Made by a program: the position numbers and the translations under genes. Under the pieces are notes generated by a model. The model was not told the origin of the DNA and did no database searches. It saw only the letters and a list, made by a program, of their open reading frames with translations. A DNA stretch of 64,000 nucleotides from Ensifer aridi (GTDB taxonomy: Bacteria; Pseudomonadota; Alphaproteobacteria; Rhizobiales; Rhizobiaceae): NCBI RefSeq assembly GCF_002078505.1, contig NZ_LUAV01000023.1, positions 1-64,000 on the forward strand, given 5' to 3'. Of this stretch, positions 8,245-16,887 are shown one piece after another; position 1 is the stretch's first letter; each line of letters opens with the position of its first letter.

Positions 8245-9882
8245 ATGAGCGACAAGCAAGCAAATCCGCGCCGCCATCCAAACCGGCGTGACGTTCTTCT
8301 GGCGGGCGGATCCCTGCTTGCCTTAACGGCGCTGGGACCGATAACCAGCGGGGGTGCGAAAGCGCAAGCACCAGGCCCGAAGCCGAATATCCTGGTCATC
8401 TTCGGCGACGACATCGGCTGGTGGAATACCAGCGCCTACAACCGCGGCCAGATGGGATACCAAACGCCTAACATCGACCGCATTGCCGACGAAGGCGCGA
8501 TCTTCACCGATCTGTATGCGCAACAGTCGTGCACCGCGGGACGCGCCGCGTTCATTACCGGGCAAAGCTGCTTCCGCACCGGCTTGCTCAAGGTCGGCCT
8601 CCCGGGCGCCAAGGAAGGCCTCTCGGACAAGGATCCGACGCTCGCCGAACTGCTCAAGCCGCAAGGCTACGCGACTGGCCAGTTTGGCAAGAACCATCTG
8701 GGCGATCGCAATGAGTTCCTGCCGACGGTTCATGGATTCGATGAGTTCTTCGGCAATCTCTATCACCTCAATGCGGAGGAAGAGCCGGAAAACCCCGATT
8801 ACCCGAAGGACCCGCAATTCCGCGCCAAGTTCGGGCCGCGTGGCGTGCTTAGATGCGTGGCGACCGAAACGGATGACCCGACTGAGGACCCGCGCTTCGG
8901 CAGGGTAGGCAAACAGAGAATAGAGGACACCGGACCTCTCGACAAAAGGCGCATGGAGACCGTGGATGCGGAATTCCTGGGCGCCGCGATGAATTTCATC
9001 GATAAGAACCAGAAGGCCGGAAAGCCCTTCTTCTGCTGGTTCAACGCGACCCGCATGCATATCTACACGCATTTGAAGCCGGAGTCGCAAGGCAAGACCG
9101 GGCTCGGCCTGGTGGCCGACGGGATGACGGAGTTCGACGGCATGGTCGGTCAGCTTCTGAAGCAACTGGACGATTTGGGCATCGCCGACAACACCATCGT
9201 ACTGTGGACGACCGACAATGGCGCGGAGCTCTTTTCGTGGCCGGACGGTGGCTCCACGCCGTTTCATGGCGAGAAGAACACCAACTGGGAAGGCGGCTAC
9301 CGAGTTCCTGGGGTCATGCGCTGGCCGGGGGTCATCAAGCCCGGTACGGAAATCAACGACATCGTCTCTCATGAGGACTGGGTACCGACTTTGGTGGCGG
9401 CCGCAGGTGAGCCGGATGTCAAGGAGAAGCTTCTGGCTGGCTATGAGGCGGCAGGGAAAACGTTCAAGGTCCATCTCGACGGGTACAATCAGCGGGAGCT
9501 CCTCGCCGGCATCGGGCCAAGTTCGCGTAAGGAATACTTCTATTGGACGGACGACGGCAATCTCGCCGGGCTGCGCTATGACCGCTGGAAGATCGTGTTT
9601 ATGGAGCAGCGGGCCGAAGGTCTCGATGTGTGGCAGGACCCGTTGATGACGCTGCGCTTCCCCAAGCTGATAGACTTGCGCGCTGATCCTTTCGAGATGG
9701 CCCAGCATGTCGCCGGCGACTACGCCAGATGGCGCGTGGAGCATGCCTTTGCGCTCGTGCCTGCGCAGGCCTTCGTGGCCCGGCACCTGCAGACCTACGT
9801 CGATTACCCGCCGCGGCAAAAGCCTGGCAGCTTCGCGCTGAACGAGGTGTTGGCCAAGCTGCAGGAGGGCGGGAAACACTGA
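8245..9882 (+). CDS. Tat-exported arylsulfatase, Cys type
   Basis: A 545-residue sulfatase of the alkaline phosphatase superfamily that would hydrolyse sulfate esters in the periplasm. The start is ATG 8245, preceded by GGGAGAAG; the longer upstream frame has no such support. A twin-arginine signal (Arg14-Arg15 in NRRDVLLAGGSLLAL) is followed by metal ligands in FGDDIG (Asp55, Asp56). The active-site motif C-T-A-G-R is at 96-100, where the Cys must be converted to formylglycine. A second metal site lies in TTDNGAE. Only four codon-sized gaps separate the next genes, ending with the FGE that could perform this conversion. The substrate is not identifiable from sequence. Confidence 0.92.
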   Translation: MSDKQANPRRHPNRRDVLLAGGSLLALTALGPITSGGAKAQAPGPKPNILVIFGDDIGWWNTSAYNRGQMGYQTPNIDRIADEGAIFTDLYAQQSCTAGRAAFITGQSCFRTGLLKVGLPGAKEGLSDKDPTLAELLKPQGYATGQFGKNHLGDRNEFLPTVHGFDEFFGNLYHLNAEEEPENPDYPKDPQFRAKFGPRGVLRCVATETDDPTEDPRFGRVGKQRIEDTGPLDKRRMETVDAEFLGAAMNFIDKNQKAGKPFFCWFNATRMHIYTHLKPESQGKTGLGLVADGMTEFDGMVGQLLKQLDDLGIADNTIVLWTTDNGAELFSWPDGGSTPFHGEKNTNWEGGYRVPGVMRWPGVIKPGTEINDIVSHEDWVPTLVAAAGEPDVKEKLLAGYEAAGKTFKVHLDGYNQRELLAGIGPSSRKEYFYWTDDGNLAGLRYDRWKIVFMEQRAEGLDVWQDPLMTLRFPKLIDLRADPFEMAQHVAGDYARWRVEHAFALVPAQAFVARHLQTYVDYPPRQKPGSFALNEVLAKLQEGGKH

Positions 9883-9958
9883 CCGGTTTCTGAACTGTAT
9901 CCAGGGTCGCGTCAGGCAAATAGCGGGCGCGACCTTCAGGCGAAAAGAGGCAGGCTCA

Positions 9959-10519
9959 ATGACGCTAGAGAAAATCCGCCCGACTGCGACGATAGCCCAG
10001 CGGGCAAAACGCGAGCTGAAGGAATATGCCCTTCTGTCCGCGTATCTGTACGTCTGCTTCGGCGCGCTCGTCCTTTACAAGATGGCGATACTTGGCAGCC
10101 AGGGGGTGCATTTCTCTGCATTCGGCGTCCCGGCTATCAAGGCGCTGATCCTGGGGAAATTCATCCTTCTCGGGCATGCCGTCAAATTGGGTGAACGATA
10201 TGGACGGCTGCGGCTCGTTTCCGTCATCGCCTACAAGTCCGTGCTCTACCTTCTTTTGCTCGTCGTCCTTTCCATCGTCGAGGAAGCGATCGTCGGGCTC
10301 AGCAACGGCAGAACGATCGCCGTCACACTCGCGGAAATCGGAGGCGGCAAGCTGCCGGAGCTGCTCGCCACGAGCGTGGTCATGCTTCTGATACTCATCC
10401 CCTATCTGGCTTCGAGGGAATTTGCCGTTGCACTCGGCGAAGGCCGGCTCTGGGACCTGCTGTTTGACTATCGCGACGGCCTACATCACGACGGGTCGGC
10501 AAATATCGCGAAGGAGTGA
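9959..10519 (+). CDS. Integral membrane protein of unknown function
   Basis: A 186-residue protein with about four hydrophobic helices (near residues 25-45, 60-78, 95-112 and 135-150) and charged ends. I do not recognise the family. AAGAGG precedes the start, and the gene lies 76 bp after the sulfatase and 49 bp before the phosphatase on the same strand, so it is probably co-transcribed with them. A transport or anchoring role for the exported enzymes is possible but nothing in the sequence shows it. Confidence 0.7.
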   Translation: MTLEKIRPTATIAQRAKRELKEYALLSAYLYVCFGALVLYKMAILGSQGVHFSAFGVPAIKALILGKFILLGHAVKLGERYGRLRLVSVIAYKSVLYLLLLVVLSIVEEAIVGLSNGRTIAVTLAEIGGGKLPELLATSVVMLLILIPYLASREFAVALGEGRLWDLLFDYRDGLHHDGSANIAKE

Positions 10520-10568
10520 CGTCGCCCCATGGCATGCCGGCTGATGACAACTGTAAGGAGATCGGGTC

Positions 10569-11567
10569 ATGACCTATTTCATTCGGGTTGCAAAGAGCTA
10601 CCTGTTGTCCATCATTCTGCTGGTATTCGCTTCATCTGCCCAGGGCGCAGATGTGCTTCCCTCCTGGAATGAAGGCAAGGCCAAGCAGTCGATCGTCTCG
10701 TTCGTCGAGCGCGTGACCGCCCAAGACTCAGCCGACTTCGTACCCGTGCCGGAGCGCATTGCAGTCTTCGACAATGATGGCACCCTGTGGGCCGAGCAAC
10801 CGATGTACTTTCAGCTCCTGTTCGCGCTCGACCGGGTGAAGGTGCTCGCCCCGCAACATCCGGAATGGGCCTCGCAGGAGCCGTTTGCCTCGCTGCTGAA
10901 GGGTGATGTGAAAGCGGCGCTCTCAGGTGGTGAACCTGCGATCATGCAGATCGTCATGGCCACGCATTCTGGGATGACCACAGAGGAGTTCGACCAGATC
11001 GTCGGCGCCTGGACTTCCAGCGCCAAGCATCCGAAAACTGGGCAGCTCTACACGAAGATGGTTTACCAGCCGATGCTGGAGGTTTTGGGCTATCTGCGAG
11101 CCAACGGTTTCAAGACTTACATTGTCTCTGGTGGCGGGATCGATTTCATGCGCGTCTTCAGTGAAGAAGTCTATGGCATTCCGCCTGAACAGGTGATCGG
11201 CAGCAGCGGCAAGACCAAGTTCGAAATGCGCGACGGAACGCCCTTGCTGATGCGACTGGCCGAAGTCAACTTCATCGACGACAAGGCTGGCAAACCCGTC
11301 GGCATCCACCAGCACATCGGCCGTAGACCGATAGCGGCGTTCGGTAATTCCGACGGCGATCTTCAGATGCTGCAATGGACGTGCAGGCCTCCCGGTCCGC
11401 GCTTCTGCCTTTACGTCCATCACACGGACGCGGACCGGGAATGGGCTTATGACAAGGCCTCGTCGATCGGGCGGTTGGACAAGGGCCTAGACGAAGCCGG
11501 GATCATGAACTGGACGGTTGTCGACATGAAGACCGACTGGACAAAGGTGTTCGCGTTCGAACCGTGA
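10569..11567 (+). CDS. Secreted HAD-superfamily phosphatase
   Basis: A 332-residue protein with an N-terminal signal peptide ending near SSAQGADV. HAD motifs are present: motif I in VFDNDGTLW (nucleophile and acid/base Asp), motif II Ser in YIVSGGG, and motif IV in FGNSDGD. The fold is of the phosphoserine-phosphatase type. AAGGAG lies before the ATG. It sits between the sulfatase and the FGE, so the cluster could strip both sulfate and phosphate groups from exported or imported compounds. The export signal implies action in the periplasm. Confidence 0.85.
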   Translation: MTYFIRVAKSYLLSIILLVFASSAQGADVLPSWNEGKAKQSIVSFVERVTAQDSADFVPVPERIAVFDNDGTLWAEQPMYFQLLFALDRVKVLAPQHPEWASQEPFASLLKGDVKAALSGGEPAIMQIVMATHSGMTTEEFDQIVGAWTSSAKHPKTGQLYTKMVYQPMLEVLGYLRANGFKTYIVSGGGIDFMRVFSEEVYGIPPEQVIGSSGKTKFEMRDGTPLLMRLAEVNFIDDKAGKPVGIHQHIGRRPIAAFGNSDGDLQMLQWTCRPPGPRFCLYVHHTDADREWAYDKASSIGRLDKGLDEAGIMNWTVVDMKTDWTKVFAFEP

Positions 11568-11609
11568 TCTCGGGGCGTGGCGCGAACCTGGACGAGGAAA
11601 CGAAAGGTC

Positions 11610-12593
11610 ATGACAAAGCCTGCGGAACTAAGCCGCGCAGAAGCTTCATCGAGACCCTCCCGCGATCGAGCGATGATGTGGATTCCCGGCGGCACATTCC
11701 TCATGGGATCGGACAGGCACTATCCGGAAGAAGCGCCGGCGCACAAGGTGGCGGTGACGGCCTTCTGGATCGACGTCTGTCCGGTCACCAATCGCGATTT
11801 TGCGGCATTCGTCGGGGCGACTGGCTATGTCACCGTGGCTGAGCGTCCCGTCGATCCCGCAGATTATCCGGGTGCGAAGCCGGATATGCTGGCGCCGTCC
11901 TCGGTGGTGTTCAGCAAGGCCAAGGCGCGCGTCGATCTCCGCAATCACTACAACTGGTGGGTCTACGTTCGAGGCGCGAACTGGCGGCGTCCTTATGGAC
12001 CAGCAAGCTCGATCAAGCGCCTACAGGATCATCCCGTCGTTCATGTGGCCTACGAGGATGCGGAAGCCTATGCCGCCTGGGCGAAAAAGGAACTGCCTAC
12101 CGAGGCCGAATGGGAGTTTGCGGCGCGCGGCGGGCTCGAAGCGGCAGACTATGTCTGGGGTGATGAGCTGACACCCGGCGGCAGGCAGATGGCCAACACC
12201 TGGCAGGGCGAGTTCCCGTGGCAGAACCTCCGCGACGACGGCTACGAAAGAACCTCGCCCGTCGCCGCTTTTCCGGCGAATGGCTACGGCCTTTACGACA
12301 TGGCCGGCAATGTCTGGGAGTGGACCTCCGACTGGTATCAGGAACATGGCAGGATCGACAGCCCGTGCTGCACGATCTCCAACCCGAAGGGCGCGGACCA
12401 AGCCGACAGCCTCGATCCGCTTCAGCCGCACCTTAGAATCCCGCGCAAGGTCATGAAAGGCGGCTCGCATCTTTGCGCCCCCAATTATTGCCGGCGCTAT
12501 CGTCCGGCGGCCCGGATGGCGCAGCCCGTCGACACTTCGACGTGCCATGTGGGGTTCCGCTGCATTTCGCGCGATCCGATTAGAGATGCTTGA
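11610..12593 (+). CDS. Formylglycine-generating enzyme (SUMF1/FGE family)
   Basis: A 327-residue oxidoreductase that converts the active-site Cys of sulfatases into formylglycine. Its fold signature begins at WIPGGTFLMGS (about residue 24) and includes LPTEAEWEFAARGG and YGLYDMAGNVWEWTSDWY. The two catalytic cysteines of FGE are present as Cys289 and Cys294 in KGGSHLCAPNYCRRYRP, ahead of HVGFRCIS. These Cys are absent from other members of the wider EgtB/PvdO fold, which makes the FGE assignment firm. ATG 11610 is preferred over the GTG 33 nt upstream because homology starts after it. It has no signal peptide, so it would act in the cytoplasm before Tat export of the folded sulfatase. Confidence 0.92.
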   Translation: MTKPAELSRAEASSRPSRDRAMMWIPGGTFLMGSDRHYPEEAPAHKVAVTAFWIDVCPVTNRDFAAFVGATGYVTVAERPVDPADYPGAKPDMLAPSSVVFSKAKARVDLRNHYNWWVYVRGANWRRPYGPASSIKRLQDHPVVHVAYEDAEAYAAWAKKELPTEAEWEFAARGGLEAADYVWGDELTPGGRQMANTWQGEFPWQNLRDDGYERTSPVAAFPANGYGLYDMAGNVWEWTSDWYQEHGRIDSPCCTISNPKGADQADSLDPLQPHLRIPRKVMKGGSHLCAPNYCRRYRPAARMAQPVDTSTCHVGFRCISRDPIRDA

Positions 12594-13002
12594 TGGCAAG
12601 CGACTTCGCATCAGTGACCGCTTTTGTAGCATGCGAGTCCGCCCCGAACTGACGCTGCTGCGTCCGCTTACCACCACCCTTAGCGGCAGTTTCGGATTAT
12701 CAGGACAGAGAACCGGTTTGAGGCCAAATTGCGCCGTCGGGCGAACAAGCCTGGATGACTGCTGTGGGCGCACAGCTGTCGTCCGCGAAGCACGGCGGGA
12801 ATGACTGGATCGGGGCGGACAGAACCGTGCTCCCACGAGTTCGGCACGGCTTGTTGCTGTGATGTTCACCTTCTGGGCCAAGAAGATGGTGTAACGGGCG
12901 GAACCCGGCCCGCCCGGTTTGAAGGGCCGGTGGTCGTCCCTCACAATGATGGTGTCGCGGAGTCAGGAGTGGCCTGCTCCATAGCAGCACGGAGAGACGA
13001 CC
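12594..13002. other. Non-coding stretch containing the left flank of an IS110-type element
   Basis: No gene is supported here. A 7-bp stem with arms CGGGCGG (12895-12901) and CCGCCCG (12910-12916) lies about 90 bp before the transposase start. In IS110-group elements the left non-coding end encodes the bridge RNA, so this is where such an RNA would be looked for. The outer boundary of the element could not be fixed by eye. Confidence 0.35.
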
Positions 13003-14012
13003 ATGAAGCAGTATGCCGGCATCGACGTATCACTGGAATACTCAAGTGTGTGCGTGGTGGATGCGGATGGCCGCATTGTGCGGAAAGCAAAGATCCTCAG
13101 CGAACCCGATGCGCTGATCGCCTGGTTCGGCGCGCACGGCGTGGCCCCTTGTCGCAGTGGCTCCATGCCGGGATGGTGAAAGCAGGTCTCTCCGTCGAGC
13201 TGATCGAGACGCGCCACGTGCGTTCAGCCTTCAAGACGATGCCGGTCAAGACCGACAAGAAGGACGCCCGCGGCATTGCGCAGTTGATGCGGCTTGGCTG
13301 GTTCAGACCGGTCCACTGCAAATCTCTTGCCGCCCAGGAGGTGCGGGCGCTGCTGACCGCCCGCAAGCTCATTCAAGGCAAGCTTCACGACATCGAGATG
13401 AGCATCCGCGGCATCCTGCGCGGTTTCGGCCTCAAGGTCGGGCCGACGACGCGGCGCACTTACGCGGGGCGCATCCGCGAGCTGATTGCAGGCCATTCGA
13501 CCTTGCAAGCGATCGCCGCTTCGCTGCTGAAGGTGCGCGACGCGCTTGTGCATGAATTTGCAGGTCTTGAGCGCCAGCTGCGTGGCATCGCCCGCCAGGA
13601 CGACAACGCACTTCGGCTGATGACGACGCCAGGCGTTGGCGTCCTGGTGGCGCTGACGTTTGTCGCGGCCGTCGATGCGCCGGAGCGATTCCGCTCGTCC
13701 CGCGCGGTGGGGCCGCACTTCGGATTGACGCCGAAGAAATATCAATCGGGCGAGACCGATCATAGCGGTCGCATCTCGAAGATCGGCGATGGCAGCGTGC
13801 GAACCGCGCTCTACGAGGCGGCCAATGTCATCCTGACGCGACCGGTCAAAGGTTCCGATCTGAAGCGCTGGGCGTTGGCGGTCGCCAGACGTGCCGGTCC
13901 CAGAAAGGCGCGCGTCGCGCTGGCCTGCAAGCTGGCGGTGGTGTTGCATTGCCTGCTCAGGGACAGAACCAACTTCATTGCTCATAAGCGAGCGCCAGCC
14001 CTGGCGGCTTGA
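13003..14012 (+). pseudogene. IS110-family transposase, frameshifted
   Basis: The N-terminus is read from ATG 13003 (GGAGAGAC ahead): MKQYAGIDVSLEYSSVCVV, the RuvC-like DEDD domain start, then a stop at 13177. The rest continues in another frame from about 13150: PLSQWLHAGMVKAG, KTDKKDARGIAQL, and the Transposase_20 domain MTTPGVGVLVALTF and VGPHFGLTPKKYQSG with the serine-recombinase-like C-terminus. Intact relatives have about eight more residues between the AHG and PLSQW segments. A small deletion has therefore removed these residues and shifted the frame. The longer open frame from 12801 is not the real N-terminus. Confidence 0.85.
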
Positions 14013-14577
14013 TCGGAGGAGACGACAAGACAGGCTTTCGGACGGGCACAGCCATCAGCCCTCCGCAGCAAGGTCCCTTCGCCGGGACGATGGATGGGTT
14101 AGGCCGCTATGCGATCAGCAGCACGCGGTGACTGCGCCTCTAAAAGATTGGCCAACCGGTCCTCAGCAGACCCCATAGAGCAGCGGCAAAGCTCCGACTG
14201 CGGACAGAAGCAAGCACTCGGCAAGGGGATTAAGCTCACAAGGGATTGACGCAACGCCCGTTACAGAAGATCGCATAATGTATCACCTGGAACAGCGCGC
14301 CGGATCCAGCTTCGCATCGATCCCATAATTAGGCGTGCCGCAATTGAGGCAACGCAGTGGCCGCGGCAGCGCCATCTGATGGGCAGAGTGAGCCTGCCTC
14401 CAAATCCGCTTTCCTCCCCATGGAGTCATTTTTAAGTTGATTCTAAATGAGTCGATTGTGATACTTCTGTGACAAGCACCTCAACACACGTGGGCGTTGC
14501 GACAGCCGAGCCAATCAGGGCTCAAATCATCATTAATCACCACAGACGCGTTTGAGGGGCAGATAGGGAGACCTAAC
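14013..14577. other. Non-coding stretch after the IS110 remnant
   Basis: No gene is supported. The first ~150 bp are probably the right end of the IS110 element. At 14272-14285 there is CGCATAATGTATCA, which is also found at 40170-40183 and resembles the XerC half and centre of dif sites. Confidence 0.4.
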
Positions 14578-14901
14578 ATGGCGATACTCGAAGACGCCTT
14601 TAAGGGTAATGTTGCGACCGCCGTTGCCATCGGCATCGGAGCCGTCGTGTTGAGGCCGATCCTTGTTCCTATTGCCAGGCCGTTGTTCAAGGCCGTCCTG
14701 AAGGCCGGTGTTGTTGCCTACGATCAGGGCCGCATCGCTGTGGCGGAACTCGGCGAAGGCTACGGCGATCTCGTGGCCGAGGCGCGCGCCGAGATGTCGT
14801 CCGCCAATGGAGGCGCTGAGCCTGCCCGATCGGCTGAGCCTGCTGCCCGTCGTGCGGCGGCGAAAGCATCAACTTCGCGCGGCGAAGATCAAAATAAGTA
14901 A
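14578..14901 (+). CDS. Small DUF5132-like protein
   Basis: A 107-residue protein. ATG 14578 has AGGGAG 7 nt ahead. Residues 10-45 form one or two hydrophobic helices (ATAVAIGIGAVVLRPILVPI), followed by an acidic helix (ELGEGYGDLVAEARAEM) and a charged, Ala-rich tail. This pattern fits the small DUF5132 family often seen near metal-transport genes, but no metal gene is present here. It stands alone on the plus strand, ending 175 bp from the convergent end of the phospholipase-D-like gene. Confidence 0.6.
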   Translation: MAILEDAFKGNVATAVAIGIGAVVLRPILVPIARPLFKAVLKAGVVAYDQGRIAVAELGEGYGDLVAEARAEMSSANGGAEPARSAEPAARRAAAKASTSRGEDQNK

Positions 14902-15076
14902 GTGGTTTGTCTCATCGTCGGCTGCATCAAAGTGCCGGGGGCTGGCGAGAGACGTGTTGTGCGACCTCGCTGAACGGCCAGGGCTGCCGCCCTGGCGAGG
15001 GTGCTCGTTGCTGCTCGAGCTGCATGCCCCGGCTTTTGGCAAGGATACAGTTTGATCGAGGGTCCGCAGTGGCTCG

Positions 15077-16774
15077 TTAGTTTCCCAGGAAATAACGTCT
15101 GCGCTTGGACTTGTAGCTCTGCGGATTGAAGTGCGCCGGCACCCAATCCGATGATTTCTCTCTCAAGTATCCTGCCTCGGGGTCATGGCGGCCGATCTCC
15201 GTCAGCTTCTTCACGAGATAACGGGCATAATGGTGGTCGAAGATCCGCATGAATTCGCCGAAGTAGATGTCGGCAACGCGTGTGTCGCCCCGGATGACAA
15301 GCATGTTCTCATCGTTGATCCGCTGCGACGGCTGGCTGAAGTTGGCTGAGCCGGTGATCACCAATGGGTTGTCGCTCAGCGGATCGACCAGCATGAATTT
15401 GTCATGGATGTAATCGTTGGTATTGAGCGTGTTGTCGCGCTCCTTCAGGAAATTCACCAGCGCACCGCTGCCAAGATATCCGCCGGCCGCAAACAGCACA
15501 TCCCGATCGCGGGTTATGATTTCGCCGTCACCGAGATCGTCGTCCTTGACGACATAGCGCAAGACATCATTGTGCCGGTTCAGCACCTTCTGAAAAACCT
15601 TGTCGATGTTGAAGGCGACGGTAAAGCAGACGATCTCTTCGGCTTCCGCCATGCGATCGGCATACCACTGCAGCGTGGCGCTGCTGTCCTTTTCGTCCCG
15701 CGCGCTGAAGACGGGCGTGATGCTGTCTGACGGCGGCAGTCCCGCGGGCAGGGGGGAGGCGGCACGGTTCAGAGGCCGCAGTTTCGTCGGCGTCAGATTT
15801 TCCGCAAGGCGCTTCCAATAGTCGAGGTAGGCTTCGGCGACGGTCGTGTCCCAGACGATATGGCCGACATTGGAATGGCCGAAGATGCCCCCCTCGGAGA
15901 TGTTGGTCGAGCCGGTCCAAACCGCGACCGGCTGCCCGTCCTGGAGTAGCACGATAAACTTGTTGTGGCGGATGCCTTCGCTCACCGTGCGCGCCTTGAC
16001 CGCTCCCATCTGGTCGAGACCAGCTCTGGCAATCGTCGCTTCGTTTCCGTCCTTGTAGGAGCTCTCGCCATCGTAGACGATCTTGACGTCCACGCCAGCC
16101 TCGACCGCCTTGGCAAAGGCATTGGCGACCGGTTGATAGTGAAATTCGTACAAGGCCGCGCGCAGCGCGAACCGTTCGTCCTGCGCAAGGCCGATGAAAG
16201 CGATGAGTGCTTCATATAGCCCGCGCGAGAGCCAGACCATCTCCTCGGACTTAGGGCTCGCATTCTTCGGGTCGGCATTCTCGAAGCGGCGGGCAAAGGC
16301 CTGCGAGCCGATGACGCCGCGATTGAAGTAGACGTCGTGCCTTGCTGCGTCATTAGGCGCATCGGGTTTCAAGAGGAACTCGACCTCAGTCGAAACATCG
16401 AGAAGTACAGCCGAGTCCTCGTCAAGGGCGAGGTTCTTCACCGGGCCATAGACCGGGACGATCCGATACCGATAGCGACGATCCGCATGCGCCGTGTAAT
16501 CCGCCCATTGGAAGGATTGGATCGGGTGATCGGCGGTGCTGACGGGTGTACCCGGCGCCAGTCCCCGATCCTTGTCGCGGAACCGCTTGATACTCCGCAT
16601 CCAGTATCGTTCAACGATCTCCTCGCCTTTGAACTCCGTCCGCTCGACGGCGAAGCCCATTAGCCCGTCGCACTTATCCTCCTGCCCGGGCTGGAAGTCC
16701 CAGGCAAGCACGACGACATAGGTTCCTGCAATTGCGCGTGCACGCATCATGCCATTTGTTGCCATGACTCTCAT
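15077..16774 (-). CDS. Phospholipase-D-like protein with two HKD motifs
   Basis: A 565-residue protein. The N-terminal ~130 residues resemble a fibronectin-type-III-like fold (GFAVERTEF, YRYRIVPVYGP). Two PLD half-sites follow: IRHNKFIVL with His270 and Lys272 then GSTNIS, and IHDKFMLVD with His457 and Lys459 then GSANFS. Together they form one active site for phosphodiester hydrolysis, of either phospholipid or nucleic acid. No clear signal peptide is seen. AAGAGGG lies 7 nt before ATG 16774. It is the second gene of an operon with the EndoU-type protein, 113 bp downstream of it. Pairing a PLD enzyme with an RNase-type domain suggests nucleic acid as the shared target, but this is inference. 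Confidence 0.85.
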   Translation of the reverse strand: MRVMATNGMMRARAIAGTYVVVLAWDFQPGQEDKCDGLMGFAVERTEFKGEEIVERYWMRSIKRFRDKDRGLAPGTPVSTADHPIQSFQWADYTAHADRRYRYRIVPVYGPVKNLALDEDSAVLLDVSTEVEFLLKPDAPNDAARHDVYFNRGVIGSQAFARRFENADPKNASPKSEEMVWLSRGLYEALIAFIGLAQDERFALRAALYEFHYQPVANAFAKAVEAGVDVKIVYDGESSYKDGNEATIARAGLDQMGAVKARTVSEGIRHNKFIVLLQDGQPVAVWTGSTNISEGGIFGHSNVGHIVWDTTVAEAYLDYWKRLAENLTPTKLRPLNRAASPLPAGLPPSDSITPVFSARDEKDSSATLQWYADRMAEAEEIVCFTVAFNIDKVFQKVLNRHNDVLRYVVKDDDLGDGEIITRDRDVLFAAGGYLGSGALVNFLKERDNTLNTNDYIHDKFMLVDPLSDNPLVITGSANFSQPSQRINDENMLVIRGDTRVADIYFGEFMRIFDHHYARYLVKKLTEIGRHDPEAGYLREKSSDWVPAHFNPQSYKSKRRRYFLGN

Positions 16775-16887
16775 TGCATTGCCCTCTTTTGATCGCGCAA
16801 TCGCGCGTTATCCTCTGCGAGCGTCTCGGCAGACGCCTCCAAATCCGATTTCGTAGGCGCCCGTGCCGAGGGCGCCGACCGTCTACG

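Noticed and set aside
8323..9879. 518-codon minus-strand open frame
   Set aside because: It is a full antisense shadow of the sulfatase gene, which has catalytic motifs, a Tat signal and a ribosome binding site.
12801..13150. N-terminal ~115 codons of the long open frame over the IS110 element
   Set aside because: The true transposase N-terminus is in another frame from 13003; the upstream codons read non-coding DNA.
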